Below the pieces are notes generated by a model. It was not told where the DNA came from. It worked only from the letters and a program-made list of their open reading frames with translations, and made no database searches. This document shows, one piece after another, positions 1 to 10,500 of a stretch of DNA of 64,000 bases. The DNA comes from Balanoglossus misakiensis (Eukaryota > Hemichordata). The DNA lies in contig CM082580.2 of the NCBI GenBank assembly GCA_040954595.2, positions 2,666,001-2,730,000 of the forward strand, in the 5' to 3' direction. Within the stretch, counting starts at the first letter, position 1; each line of letters opens with the position of its first letter. A program made the translations under genes and the position numbers.

Positions 1-1134
1 ACCATATTCACACAAATTATTTTATAGATAATAATCTATCATAGTGTCATTTAGGCCGAACCACCATCATCACTATTCTCTGCCGAGCCTTTGGAGTATA
101 TGCCATGAGTTATTTATCCAGAAACATTGAATTTGTTATTCACAAATGTGTAAATCATTATTATTCGATTGAATATTTTGTCAACTTTATACAAAGGAAA
201 ACTGTGATTAATTTTCAATTCGAAAAATTGTTGGATTCCAGATTGAAATACAATCATTATTATGTTGGTTTTCATGTATCTCGTGGTTGTTAATGTCTAT
301 TTCAAATTAAATCAATATGTTTGCATATTTACACACTCAACTCAATAGTAATTTTAGTAGCCTAGTAGCCTATTGTTGTTCATTCTTGTATTTTTACAGT
401 CACACATACATGTATACATAAAGCTACCCATTTCAAGTATACCTTACATTTTGTCATTTTGAAAGCTTTGTATAATTAAATACTTGCATGTTATCCTTCC
501 TTTTAAAAAATCAGGGGCTAGTTATCCTTGGTGTTGTTTGTTGCGAGTTTCAATTGTTAAACATTTTAAATGAACGACTCATATTGTATCAAATTCAAAA
601 TTCAAAATGGCCGCCAATCAATGTGTTAACTGTATGGAGAAAAAATAAAGTGGTAAATTTCATGAAGACAAGGTGGTGAATGAATTATTTTCTTCTTTGT
701 TGCCAAAAAGACTTCTCATAAACCTTAATATTGCATAGAATTAAAAGGTTTGGATGACTATTATTTTTCTTAAAGCAAGAAACAAAAAAACAGAAAATTA
801 TTCCAAGGTGACATTTGCACCTTTGTCAAGGATAGGTACAGTTCACAGTCACGTGGGAATTGAAATGTAAATACACCACGATTGGGCCTGTGACATAGGG
901 GATCGTCGTGTGGTACAGTTGAATGTAAAGTCGGTTCTTTTGATGTCAAATTATTTGGCTTCTCTTTGTGAGTGTAATGAAAGACTACAAAAATTTGGGA
1001 CAATTCACCCGGCTTCATCAAATATTACACTATGAATTTAGATCTTAGCATGGCACCAATCATTTCCCGAGGGCAAACCATTCTGCTATCCCCGGCGTGT
1101 CCGCTACACTTTTAAATTCAATGGCTCAGTATAA

Positions 1135-1771
1135 GGCTGCATTCACAAACACCTGGCAGGAGAATTCAGTTTTTTACCGGTAATTTTCACATGCCCCCGT
1201 ACACAACCCGAAATATTTTCAAATCCCCCCCCCCTTCCGAACTGCTAAAATTTTGGAATCCCCCCCCCCATTTTCTTTCACGAAGCATCTGTCTGTCACC
1301 TATCTATCTTGTAAAAAAGAAAAACAGCGCTCCCATGAAAAGAATTTGAAACTGATGTTTACCCTCATCAGTGGGTATTAAAACTGAACATTGTTTTTAT
1401 TTTTTAAGTATTTGTATTCTGTGTTGGGAGACATTGTAAACCGAGAGTTGAAGGGACACCCCCTCCCACGTAAGAAAATTTTATAAAATACAGAGCTCAA
1501 AGCTGCATTTTAATGAACCCGGCAAAGGCATGGGGTTGGGGCAAGTCCCCAGACCTGGGACACTAGATAAACCAGTCAATGATTGAAAGGTGTTGGTGAA
1601 TGGAAGGGGTGGGTGTGAAAATTAGAAACTTTTGTAAAATAAAGGGCGCGAAACTGCATTTTTGTGGACTCAAAATAAATATTTAGTCGTCAAATTATTT
1701 CAAATCCCCACCTTACATACCATCATTTCTCCCCCCCCCCCCCCTCTCCAGAGGTGTTTGTGAATGCAGCC
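1135..1771. mobile_element. MITE with TAA target duplication, GGCTGCATTCAC termini
   Basis: A 637-bp insertion. Its ends are inverted repeats: GGCTGCATTCACAAACACCT at the left and the complement of it, ending TGTTTGTGAATGCAGCC, at the right. TAA is duplicated at 1132-1134 and 1772-1774. Sister units have the empty site CAGTATAAGTGTGTC. A TWA-type 3-bp duplication is characteristic of PIF/Harbinger elements, so a non-autonomous member is likely. The interior shares sequence with the MITEs at 33642 and 53343, including runs of C or G and a GGGTGGGTGTG-like block. Confidence 0.85.
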
Positions 1772-2264
1772 TAAGTGTGTCTTTCCTTTTTATCTTGAAG
1801 GCCTATTCCAATGTTCAATAGTCATTACTCCGTGGGGAGTGTGAGTCTTTCTTTAGGAGAAGCTTTGAGTTCTCTTTATGTTCTGACAGTTGGTAAACGT
1901 TGTCTCAATGCTCCTCACCCATACCGGTACAGTTCGATTAAAGCCCTGTTTGATTCTAGCTAGTTTCCACTTCATGCTACGGAGGCAAATAATATTATTA
2001 GTTTATGATTTTACGGGTAATTAAATCGACAACTCATTTTACTAAATCGTATTATCACTGTATATTCATGACATTTTGGTGTTTTAAAGTTGTGCGTGTC
2101 GTTGTATTTCGAATAACAAAATCTCTTTCTTCTCTTCTCTTAAAAATTGTTTAAAATTAGTTACACAATCGTCTCAGTGCATTGTACATAGCACGAAAAA
2201 GTAAATTAATTCAAAATACCTTGGAAATTCTTTGTGTTCGAGTGATCAAATAGGAAAGCGTTAA

Positions 2265-2996
2265 AATGCGGGTTGCGGGTTGCCGATTGCGGGTCGTAAA
2301 ATATGGTTGTGTTTTGATAATGAAAGAATAATAATATTATATGTCAACAGAAACGATCAAATGATTGCCTCCCAGAAGTTCAATTTACACAATTTGCGCC
2401 ACAACTCCGGCAGCGGACTTTGACCCTCACACTCACTACTGCATGTGTGCGAGGTCTCATCAGCATAATCCCAGTCACTTCCAGCGGGTAGTACTCGCTG
2501 AAATTCGTAAACAGTCCAGTGAGTTTTTCACGAAAGGAGTTTTGGGACCAGAAATAATCAGAGTTCAGGCTTGTATAAGTCGTTTTATTGAATTACGCTC
2601 ACTTTGCTTTCTGTTGCCGTTCAAATGTTCCTACACAAGTCGGATCGTTGCAACTACACGATTAGAATGGGGTTGGCCCGCAGCTAGACTCTCTCACAGC
2701 CCCTCTCGTCGTCATGCAGGCTTATGGGCTGATTGCATGTGTGACCAGACGGTGTTTCTCCCTTGCCAAACGGTTGAGGGGGCGTAGCGAACCGTGGGCT
2801 GTGAGAGAGTCTAGCCCGCAGCTAGCTGTCCGTGGGAGTAATCAGCCCCTGCATGGGAACCATGTCGATCCGAACATATCAGCATTATATCAGATCATTT
2901 CACAACCACAACGTGACACAGAGATGCATTCGATCATCGCTGCGATTTTTATTCTGATTTTATTTTTATTCATTGTAAACCCGCAGCCCGCAACAC
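2265..2996. mobile_element. Insertion with GCGGGTT-type inverted ends, unit 1 only
   Basis: This stretch replaces the part of the spacer that in sister units holds the ACTGCTACAATGTACATCATT repeats. It starts with tandem GCGGGTTGCGGGTT and ends with AAACCCGCAGCCCGCAAC, roughly inverted. The interior has open frames of 140 and 111 codons, but they show no recognisable domain and are interrupted by a nested MITE, so I do not call them genes. Exact borders and a target duplication were not resolved. Confidence 0.45.
2685..2813. mobile_element. 129-bp MITE, TAGACTCTCTCACAGCCC termini
   Basis: The left end TAGACTCTCTCACAGCCC and the right end GGGCTGTGAGAGAGTCTA are perfect inverted repeats of 18 bp. 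They are flanked by the 9-bp direct repeat GCCCGCAGC at 2676-2684 and 2814-2822. A 9-bp duplication fits Mutator-like elements. The element is nested in the GC-rich insert and too short to code for a transposase. Confidence 0.8.
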
Positions 2997-4535
2997 AGCC
3001 CCCCCCCCCACCCCCTGGAACAGTGCGAACAATGTTGATGTGGTCATGAATAGAAAAAGACGTATGCGAGAATTTTAGATGGCCCTCCCCTAAAAATTGT
3101 TAATACCATTTTCATTGCTAGTGTTGTTACTGTGGATGGTTGTCAACGTACAAAACAGACTGTGTCAGCAAGCAAGTTAAAAGAACAGAAAAATATTTCC
3201 AGGTGACACATTTGTCAATTCTAGGAACAGCTGAATGTAACGTCGGTTCTTTTGATGTCAAATTATTTGGATTCTATCTGTGAGTATTATGAAAATATCG
3301 GCTTTTCTGAGAAATATTTTATACATCATCACCTACGCATCTTTCCTAAGACTATTTAGTCCTTATTCAAAAAATATTTCTTGTCTTCGCTTTCTGATAG
3401 TTTATCGTTCCCTTGGGTTTCAAACATGTACAGTACTTCTCCAACATTTCACCCTATAGTTCTCTTTGACGTTTAATCTCATTTTTAATTCTGTTTTGCG
3501 TCTTGGTTTCTCTCTTTTTTTGTAAATTTTCAACATTATTTCAGATTACCCTTGAACTGAAAACAGTTTAGGGTACTGGCAAGTTGTGGATGAATTATAC
3601 ATTCACCAAATATGTATTTTTAGAGTCACATATAACATCATGTGGATTTTTGCGTGTACACTACACCAAGTCGATATAGATGACATCACCAAGCACTTAT
3701 TTGGGAAAGCTTGACAAAAAATGTGTTGAGTACGCATAAAATTATTCATTTTCAGAAATGCACAAAAATTTTGCCGAGTAATAATTTGCACAAGCGCAAC
3801 TTAGAGATTCAACCTAACGAAAACAATACCCCAACAAATTGTCCACATGTCCACGGACAGTTACATGGAATTGTTCCATTCACTTTCTATAATACATATT
3901 ACTTGCGTGAATCGAGGCGTACATAGGCCTACATGCACTTCAGTAAATATATACTATGTTAGCAATATCTTACACCAACTGTCATGGGTTTAATGCACAT
4001 TTATAACACCGTGGGATAATATTAGTTGTCATTCATCACTCGCTTTAAAGCAATCCTGTCAAAGTTTAAAGGGCATATTTGAATATTTTGTGCATTTAAG
4101 TTTTCCATTAGGGCCATCGAAACATCTGAGATCACTTCCTGGTCTTTTTTGGCGGAAGTCCATATACATGCATCTTTCTTTCACGGACTTGACTTTGTTG
4201 TGTGTTTTTTTGTGGATTGGCTGCGCTGTACTCTATTGTCTTGTGACTGTTTGTCTTTGCAACCGGCAAAGCAAATACTGTATATTTGACCTATGAACTT
4301 AAGAGCATGAATGGGTTTTCTCTCAATTATTTCTTACATTATTCATACATGCCATTCATCTGACATTGGGAAATATAACGGAATATATAAATTCATGCAG
4401 ATCATATTTCAATTTAACTGGAAATCTGTTATTCACACGTTTTCTTGTTTATGTCTCTATGGCAACACTGGTATAGTAAATGAGTGAGTTTCTAACTCTC
4501 TAGATCACAACAAGTCTTGATAGAAAACGCTGAAT

Positions 4536-7500
4536 ATGTATTACCTGGCAAGTCTCGTTTTTATATTGCTATATTGTGCTTATAGGCCTATTGCTATTTC
4601 GTTACAAGGTAAGTGCAGAAAAGACACATGGACTAAAATGTACCCTTAGACGGTGCTTTTTTCATTAGCGATATTTATGTGGCCTTTATCCTCTGCAATA
4701 TACTGTAAAACATGTTATTTTCGTGAGTTGAAATTTTATTGTACGCTTATTCGTCGCATTTCTAGCGATATTCTTGGCCACAAACCATTAGTTTTACTTC
4801 TAGGTTTACGAAGCTCTAAAAAGTTTAGGGCAGGTGGGTTAAAATTAGGGTAGGTAGGGAATTTGGAACAGCACATATTTCTTGTTATTTTGCCTTTAAT
4901 AGAAGTTACTTTCCATTCACAAAGCAAACTCTCAATATTGTGTACCAACCTCATACTTCTGTTATATTCCATTTCTTTTTTTTTGTCAGAATGCGGTGAG
5001 CCACACTTCCTGAGAAATGGCGAGGCAGTTCGAATTCGTTCTCCAAACTATCCATATCATTACGACGCCTTTCTTGGGTGTGAGTGGACTATGAACAATA
5101 CCGATGGTGGAGTCATAAAGGTCTGCTTCAGGGATTTCAAGTTGGCACCGAAGGATGACTTCCTTATATTCGGAGACGGAATTGAAGTTAATTTCGGAGC
5201 AATACGATATCGGTTCAATACGAGTATCCCCAGTGTCTTTGTATCGGCAGGAAATTCCGCATGGATATATTTATACACAACTTCAAAGGATCATGAACGA
5301 GGATTTCATGCAATTGCAACTGCATTGGAAAGTGAGTATAAAGTGTTTCATTTCAATTATCACCCAATACCAGAGGGATCTCTTGATCTCCTAACCCAAA
5401 TAACGACAGTGATGATGGCGATTAGATATTAGAAAATAAATTTTACCACCTCCGATGTTTGCTAGGTGCAATGTTGGCGATGAAAACAAACATTTGTTCA
5501 TATACTGCTTCACCCCTCCAGTAAAGTTTAACCTTATTGAATCGTTCCTCCTGAACCCTAATCCTAACCACGATCGACTCGATACCTATAACCAAAACCC
5601 CAACCAGCAATAACATTGTCAATAACAACAACAATAACAGTATTAATAACAATGACGGGGTCAACATGTTTTTATTTTTCTTTCTTTTTTCAATATCTAA
5701 TTGTCACCGTCATTATTTTGGGTTAGGAGCTCGTAATCCCTGTGTCAATATATATATAATATAATATTTATTGCTCTTAAAGGCCTCCGGCCCATATTGC
5801 AAATACAAATATATATATATACATCATGGGAGTGAGTACTTTATGGTAAAAAAAATTCTTCTCTCAGTTTGTACGCCTTATGTACAAATAGTGCCAGCTT
5901 GAAAATAACTGTGCTATTGGAGGAAGACATTAGTGAATACAACTTTTCAATTTAAAATAAAAATTTAAAATTACAGTACACACGGAGTTTATCTTTACTA
6001 CACACTTCTGCATACCAGTTTTGTTTAAAAATATCCATGGCTCTTTGTGTAAAATGTAGAAGGAAGACATTGAAATCTCCCGGACCTTGCCAAAACCAGA
6101 CTTCTCCAAAACCATGCTCACAAAGTAAATGTTTAACATGGGTAGCCCAGGATTCTTTGTTATTTTCATCAAGTGACATAGCGAGCTGATATGCATGCTT
6201 TGCGATTCTGTTTTGGGGCATATTTAGAAGTTTATACCAATATGATAAAACCTTTTTATAGCTGTGTATGAAAATTGGGAATCTACCACATTCCCCTAAA
6301 ACAAAGACATCCGGGGTAGTAGATTTGATTCCCATGAAAGCTTTACAATATTTAAGGTGGACTCGTTCAACGACACTATACATGCGGTAACCCCAGATTT
6401 CAGCCCCATACGTCAATATTGGTAATACCATGGCATCAAAAAGCTTCAAATATTCTTGAAAAGGCAAAGGATATGTATTTCTAATCATACAGAGAATACA
6501 ACCCATAGCTTTCCTAGCTTGATCTGCTAAGGTAAGTACAGCTTTACCCCAAACATTACGACTAGATATCATAAGCCCAAGGTATTTGTAATAACTTACA
6601 GTTTTCACATTTTGACCATTAAAAACCCATTTTTCACTCTTTTTCAGAATGCCCCCTCGCCTAAAAACAATGATATGTGATTTGTTAAGATTTACATTCA
6701 TTTTCCACTTTGCACAGAAAGACTCTAAAACTCGAAGCAGATTTTGTAATCGTCCTGGGGTGTCACTAAATATTGTTACATCGTCAGCATACAAAAGTGA
6801 AAACAGATCGTACAAATCTTGTGTCAGTTGTATACCTCCCTGGTTCGAATTTTCTAACATGGTATTTAATTCATTTATAAAAAGTGAAAACAAAAAGGGA
6901 CTCAACATGCATCCCTGACGCACGCCAACAGAACACTGAAAATAGTTAGTTCTCCCTTGTTGGGATTTTACACAGGATTTAAGACCATGGTACATTGACT
7001 TAAGAATATTAAACATTTTACCCTGTACACCCTCAGTGGACAGTCTGTACAGCAACAAATTGTGATTTACAGTGTCGAAAGCTTTGCTGAAATCTATAAA
7101 TGCACAGTAAAAGCGTCCCCTTGATCTACAAAGATACTTTTGAACCATGACATGTAACGTAAATATGTTATCCATGGTGCTATAACCACGCCTGAAGCCA
7201 GTCTGACACTCAGTAATGCAACCGATCATCTCGGCCCATTTGGTCAATCTCTGGTTCAAAATGAAAGTAAAAATTTTTCCAATCGAGTCCAGAAGCGTTA
7301 TGCCTCGGAAATTATTTGGGTCATGAAAACTACCCTTCTTATGTAGCGGGAATATGATACCCATACTCCAGTCTCTTGGAAATAAACCAGTATTAAAAAT
7401 GGCATTAAACAAAAAGTGTAATACAGGCATAAGACTATTTTTAGCATCTCTGAAAAAAATCATTTGGTAATCCGTCGGGACCAGGTGATTTACCAGTTTT

Positions 7501-10500
7501 TAGCATATCCAAAGCATACAATATCTCATCGTTGCTAATAGGATGGTTGAGAATGTCCTCCTCATTGGAGGTTTCATCTCCGTGAGAGAATTCAATGGTT
7601 TCAAGAAAATTTTCCACACTGATATCAAAATTGGTTTTCTGGTAAACAGGGTTGTGTAATTTATCAAAGTGCTCCATCCAGTCAGCAGCTGAGATATTGG
7701 AGAGGGGTTTTTGACCTCCCTTAAAATATTTAACTCGTTTCCAAATGTTCTCCCCATTGATACAGAATGAAGAATAAAACGTTTCTTTGCTGGTTCTACA
7801 CAAAGATTTGAATGTTGCCTTGCGATCCTTATAATTTTCCAAACTATCCTGGCCATTTAAATCTCTGAAATAACGGAGGGCTTTGTACATATTCATTTTA
7901 GCTATTTCACAATCTTTGTTGAACCATTTTGGCTGCAATACTCTCTTTGTAAAAGTTACAGGTACATGTTGAATAGAATCATTGATAATATAATCATAAT
8001 CTTGTGCCGTTCTTGCATTGAAGTCGCCCATAAGAAACATATGACTATCGGGGTAGTTTACTTGCAGATCTGAAATCTGATTTTCCAGCATTTCGATCCC
8101 ATTTTTTTTCAAAATTGTAGCTCTTGGAACCCTCTGGTGGGATGTACAGACATCCCAAAATAACATTTTTGAGAAGCCAAACTGGTAACATCGTGGCCAG
8201 TCTAGAAATACCTGTCAAACACAAATTTTTAACAAAGACAGAAACACCACCTGCGCATCTGCCTGTACGGGACATTTTTTCTCTGCAAGAATGGTATGAT
8301 TTATAGCCCTGTAAATCTTTGTCTGACAATAATTCCTTTTGAAACCAGGTTTCTACGGCACAGACTATATCAAATTGGTTGAAATATTCAGTAATGAAGT
8401 TATCATACAATTTACGGGATAAACCTTGTACGTTCCATGAAAGCAAGCAAAGATTTTTTTTTTTTCAAAGTGTCCTACTTGACCTTGGCCACCGCCCTAT
8501 CTCGGACGATCATTTATATTTCTAATTACAGTGTCACTCTTTTCATCATAGCTGTAAAATATCTTGGTTCCGTTCTCATAGGCCACAAGTGTCTTATAAT
8601 TCACAAAGGCCTTTATGTTTTTACTGTTCAGTTCTTTACGCTTACCGAATAGTTTCTTCTTGATGAAACTCGTCTCGCTTGAGTAGTGCTCATCAACAAA
8701 AATGTCCGTACCGCGGAGCTCTTTCTTCTTGGACAAGATCTTTTCTTTGTCTTTAAATGTGCTGCACATTGCCACTATCGGTCTGTTGCTGCCGGGTCTA
8801 CCTTTCATTCTGTGTACTCTTTCGAACTCGATGCTCTCTGTTATGTTCATTTTCTCTGATAGTATGGTCTTTACCTTCTTTTCGATGTCCTCCCACAACT
8901 CGTTTCCGTCTTCTTCCACTCCGCGAAGAACAATGTTGTTTCGCTTTGATCGGTCCTCCATTTCTGCTTTCGCCGTGCTCAGGCGCACCATCTCTTGCTC
9001 TATTCTGGCGATGTCATCTGCTAGGCCGTCAATCTTTTGTAGTTTTTCTTTGTTACATTCTGCCATTCCTCTGACGTCTTCGATTGACTCTTCCATGTCA
9101 TTTAGCTGGGTTTCCATTCTCTCTATTTTCTTGTTTAGTGTTTTTGTGTCTTTCTTCAGTTCTTTGACGTCGCTTTGAATGTCTCTTAAGATGGCAGTGA
9201 TTTGTTGATCTGCGGCAGCGAGTCCTTTTTGGCGAGTCTCTGGTCCGGGATTCATTTCTACGTCGCCGGATAGCTGAATTATTCTGCTGACGAATGGATT
9301 CCTGATGTCTAGATCTGCCATTACGTTGTAATCACGCATCGTTTCACTCATCGTCTTCCAGGGCGTTGTGCTGGTGGAGTCCGTCAGGAGACTGGTTGTG
9401 TGCACTGCCCATGGTGAAAATTCATTTGAAATGTCAACTGACAAATTTGCTTCTGAGTCTTGTGACAAAAGAATTGCTCCAGATGTAACCAGCCAGTCAT
9501 GGAACATGTGCTCACTATAGACAATAGCAGACGCGCATATTATAATATATGTACATACAAATATGCAGCTTGTCAGCCGATATGCAAATTCGTTCGTAGG
9601 AGTTCACGTTGAAAATGGCGTATACTGTGGGATTGACACTCCTCGCCAACTTCTTGGTTGCGTAAACGTTCCGATTTTTGCCTTCCATTCCACTATACCA
9701 ACACCCATGCATGGCTGCGGTGGGGTTTGCTTCCAAAGGTGAATCAAAGTTGCGGGAAAATATTCACTTCTGACGAAAAAAATGGTCACTCCTTCGGAGC
9801 TCTCGAAAAGTGTGTGTTCACTGTACTCTGACCCATGACCTTCCTATATATATTACTACTATTAAATTGCGGCGAGGTCAACTACTCATTGTAAGGTTTA
9901 ATTTTCTGACAGAAGCATATCTAATAGTTTGCGTAATATTTTCACTTGTACGATCAAAATAGTGTTCAACAGTTACATGCGTTAAAAATCAACGTTCAGA
10001 TATGCCCACGGCACTATACACGCTGTTATAATTTTGTACCGTCGTTTCTATACATTTCTACCCAATACACTTTTCTACTTTGTCACAAGGATATTAATCA
10101 TTATATTTTAATGTTTAACGTCAGTCCCCATTTTTAAAGGGTTTTGTCTGTTTGTCTGATTTTTTTCTTATGGAATGCTATTAGTATTGGTAAAATACTA
10201 GTATATATCTGAAATAAAATTAATAATAATAATTTGCATCGTATTTATTATGTAGATTCTGCAAGCCCTGAGGACCATTGTGGAACTACGTCAGGTGTAA
10301 GTATTAAAACCAAACACGTGACAGCTGAAAGGAATCCTTGTTAGAACTGTAATATTATTATTGGAACGCAGCTATGACTGGACACAATGGCGGTGGATAA
10401 TTGTACCTCTCAGGACAGCTGAGTGTAGTGCAGCGCCCCCATTGAACTTTAGAGAACACGCGCTCCCCAGACGAGGGAATGGGGGCGTGATTCATATAAA

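Larger units (their letters stand above)
1..4535. other. Spacer upstream of gene copy 1
   Basis: No host coding region is supported here. The stretch aligns with the spacers of units 2-5 apart from two insertions (1135-1771 and about 2265-2996). An AATAAA within AAAAAATAAAG near 640 is kept in the other units and could serve as the polyadenylation signal of the gene copy on the left. Two diverged copies of one motif (GGTTCTTTTGATGTCAAATT) lie near 931-950 and 3245-3264, so the spacer itself contains an old internal duplication. The promoter and any 5' untranslated exon of copy 1 must lie in the last part, but I see no clear TATA box. Confidence 0.6.
5750..9912 (-). mobile_element. APE-type LINE (CR1/L2-like), 2A-bearing, decayed
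   Basis: This non-LTR retrotransposon lies antisense in intron 2 of gene copy 1. From its 5' end (9912) it has about 400 bases of leader, ORF1 (9507-8497), ORF2 (about 8446-5952, broken) and a short 3' tail. The tail (GGAGGCCTTTAAGAGCAATA) closely resembles the 3' end of the LINE fragment at 27376-28178. Compared with sister units (20749-21094) about 340 bases of host intron are missing at the site, so insertion was accompanied by a deletion or was followed by one. I see no clear target duplication. The family is assigned from domain layout only. Confidence 0.85.

Noticed and set aside
770-1021. An 83-93 codon antisense frame repeated in all five spacers (also 13864, 26404, 43750, 52897)
   Set aside because: The units are nearly identical, so the frame is kept by recent duplication alone. 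It has no known domain and partly overlaps an old internal repeat of the spacer.
2365-3049. Two overlapping frames of 140 and 111 codons
   Set aside because: They run across a nested MITE and its inverted repeats, have no start context or domain and are absent from other units.
8702-9178. A 158-codon + strand frame
   Set aside because: It is the reverse of the LINE ORF1 coiled-coil region.
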